Shown here: positions 63,190 to 64,000 of the stretch, one piece after another
How positions within the stretch are numbered: the stretch's first letter is position 1
Layout of the letters: each line of letters begins with the position of its first letter
Assembly (NCBI RefSeq): GCF_026262505.1
Contig: NC_067203.1
Location: 10,106,001 to 10,170,000 of the forward strand
Length of the DNA: 64,000 nucleotides
Reading direction: 5' to 3'
From: Trichomonas vaginalis G3
Lineage: Eukaryota > Parabasalia > Trichomonadida > Trichomonadidae
Notes under the pieces: model-generated
What the model was told of the DNA's origin: nothing
The model's input: the letters and a program-made list of their open reading frames with translations, nothing else
Database searches by the model: none
Program-made: the position numbers and the translations under genes

Positions 63190-63920
63190 TTTAAATCTTA
63201 GAATGAAAATTCGGGACGCCCTAGCTATTCAATTTTCCCTTAGGACGCCCATAAACCTCTCAAAAATGTGATGTAAATATCACAATTTTGAGAAATTTAC
63301 ACTAGGACGCCTTAGGACGCCAACCCCCTTTTTTACCAAATTTTTGGCCAACATATCTAAACTAAGGATAATGGTTTGAATATATAAACAATAATACTTT
63401 GTCCAGGGAATTAAATTTGTGCTATCCAATTGTCAATTCTTTGAATTTTTTTTAAATGCAAGATATCCCGGCATTAGCCTCAATATATATATATATTATG
63501 CATCATAATATTAGTTTGTAATGGCATTAAAGCGAAATTCCTAATTTCTTCTCAATTAAATTCCTTGAAAAACATTGGAATTAATGATTGGAAATAGGTC
63601 AAAAAAATTCCTAATATAAAACTTATACTTAAGATAAAATTAAAATTCGAAAATATCTATTTTTCAAAACACGCATCCAAAAGCGAAAAAATTCGAAAAA
63701 ATCATGTTCTTATAAAACTCACTGATTTTGCAATTTTTATGAGATTTGAAGTGATAGAATAGATTACCATCTTATTGAAACATATGCTTCATTGTTGTAT
63801 TCACATAATATTAATCAGAACACTAGGAAAAGTGGATTTTCGAAAAATGACGATAACGATTATTTGCAAATCGCCTCTCAATTTTGAGAGACTTTCAATT
63901 TTTACAGTGGACCCTTAACT
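63190..63920. repeat. Right long inverted end of the MULE-type element
   Basis: Contains GGACGCC words at 63,214, 63,243, 63,305 and 63,314 (complement of the left-end GGCGTCC blocks), with CCTCTCAAAAATGTGATGT and its near-complement forming a hairpin. It ends TTACAGTGGACCCTTAACT at 63,920, the complement of the left end. A short AT dinucleotide run lies at ~63,483-63,496. Confidence 0.5.
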
Positions 63921-64000
63921 TCAAATCATATTTTTTTGTTTTGTACTTTAATCTAGAACATTCTAAGTTGTTATTTGAATTTAATTTCATTGATAAAAAT

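Larger units (their letters stand above)
34431..63920 (-). mobile_element. Probable MULE-type element with long inverted ends, host of the Polinton
   Basis: AGTTAAGGGTCCACTGTAA at 34,431-34,449 recurs in reverse complement at 63,902-63,920. Further inside both ends lie related GGCGTCCTAAGGCGTCCT blocks (35,412-35,429 left; complement near 63,303-63,320 right). Between them are a FLYWCH/MULE transposase, a basic protein, and an alpha-helical gene split by the Polinton. Without the Polinton the element would be ~8.1 kb. No clear target duplication is visible at the outermost bases, so the outer limits, or the unity of the element, remain unproven. Confidence 0.5.

Overview
The window looks like nuclear DNA of a trichomonad (parabasalid protist), closest in style to Trichomonas vaginalis. 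It is AT-rich. Host genes are compact and apparently intronless, and several have a TCA-type initiator a few bases before the ATG. A mariner, Mutator-like (MULE) transposases and a 21.4 kb Polinton/Maverick lie side by side. The species call is inference; no rRNA or other marker gene is present.

Layout. (1) 1-25,495: a giant inverted duplication. Both arms carry, from outside in, a non-coding end, an SF3 helicase gene with a tandem-repeat tail, an unrecognised ~270-residue gene, an HNH endonuclease gene, a short conserved non-coding module and kilobases of satellite. The satellite changes orientation near 10.5-12.0 kb, where a mariner has landed. The right arm is the better copy. The left arm is broken and carries a second insertion at 3,720-5,143, a hairpin-rich MITE-like element. 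(2) 25.5-26.6 kb: two small genes in the style of the same elements and a 121-bp duplication. (3) 26.65-27.54 kb: a mariner 3' end joined to a MULE transposase fragment. (4) 27.9-34.0 kb: host genes, namely glucosamine-fructose-6-phosphate aminotransferase, soluble inorganic pyrophosphatase, an unrecognised acidic protein, and a LAS1-type pre-rRNA processing protein. (5) 34.43-63.92 kb: a probable MULE-type element with long inverted ends. It encodes a FLYWCH/MULE transposase, a basic low-complexity protein and an alpha-helical gene. (6) 41,089-62,477: a Polinton inserted inside that helical gene, with 369-bp terminal inverted repeats that look identical and a 6-bp target duplication (ATTACA).

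How the parts relate. The Polinton has a family-B DNA polymerase with an embedded HNH-like zinc motif, a retroviral-type integrase, a packaging ATPase, a probable capsid protein, two related small virion-like proteins, a phage-like tail-fibre/collar protein and a primase-SF3 helicase. That helicase is clearly related to the helicase of the palindromic element. Both elements also share a non-coding module: a GTTGTC...ATGTCATGTTGTC block, then AGAGAAGTTAA, then an 8-bp motif three times. In the Polinton this module is amplified into an array beside the helicase gene. The palindromic element therefore looks like a poorly described virus-like replicon related to trichomonad Polintons. Matching helicase and iteron-like sites suggest a shared replication-initiation system (inference). 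The virus-like elements are treated here as fossils. The Polinton has sound ends but about five breaks among its genes, so it is a young but damaged copy.
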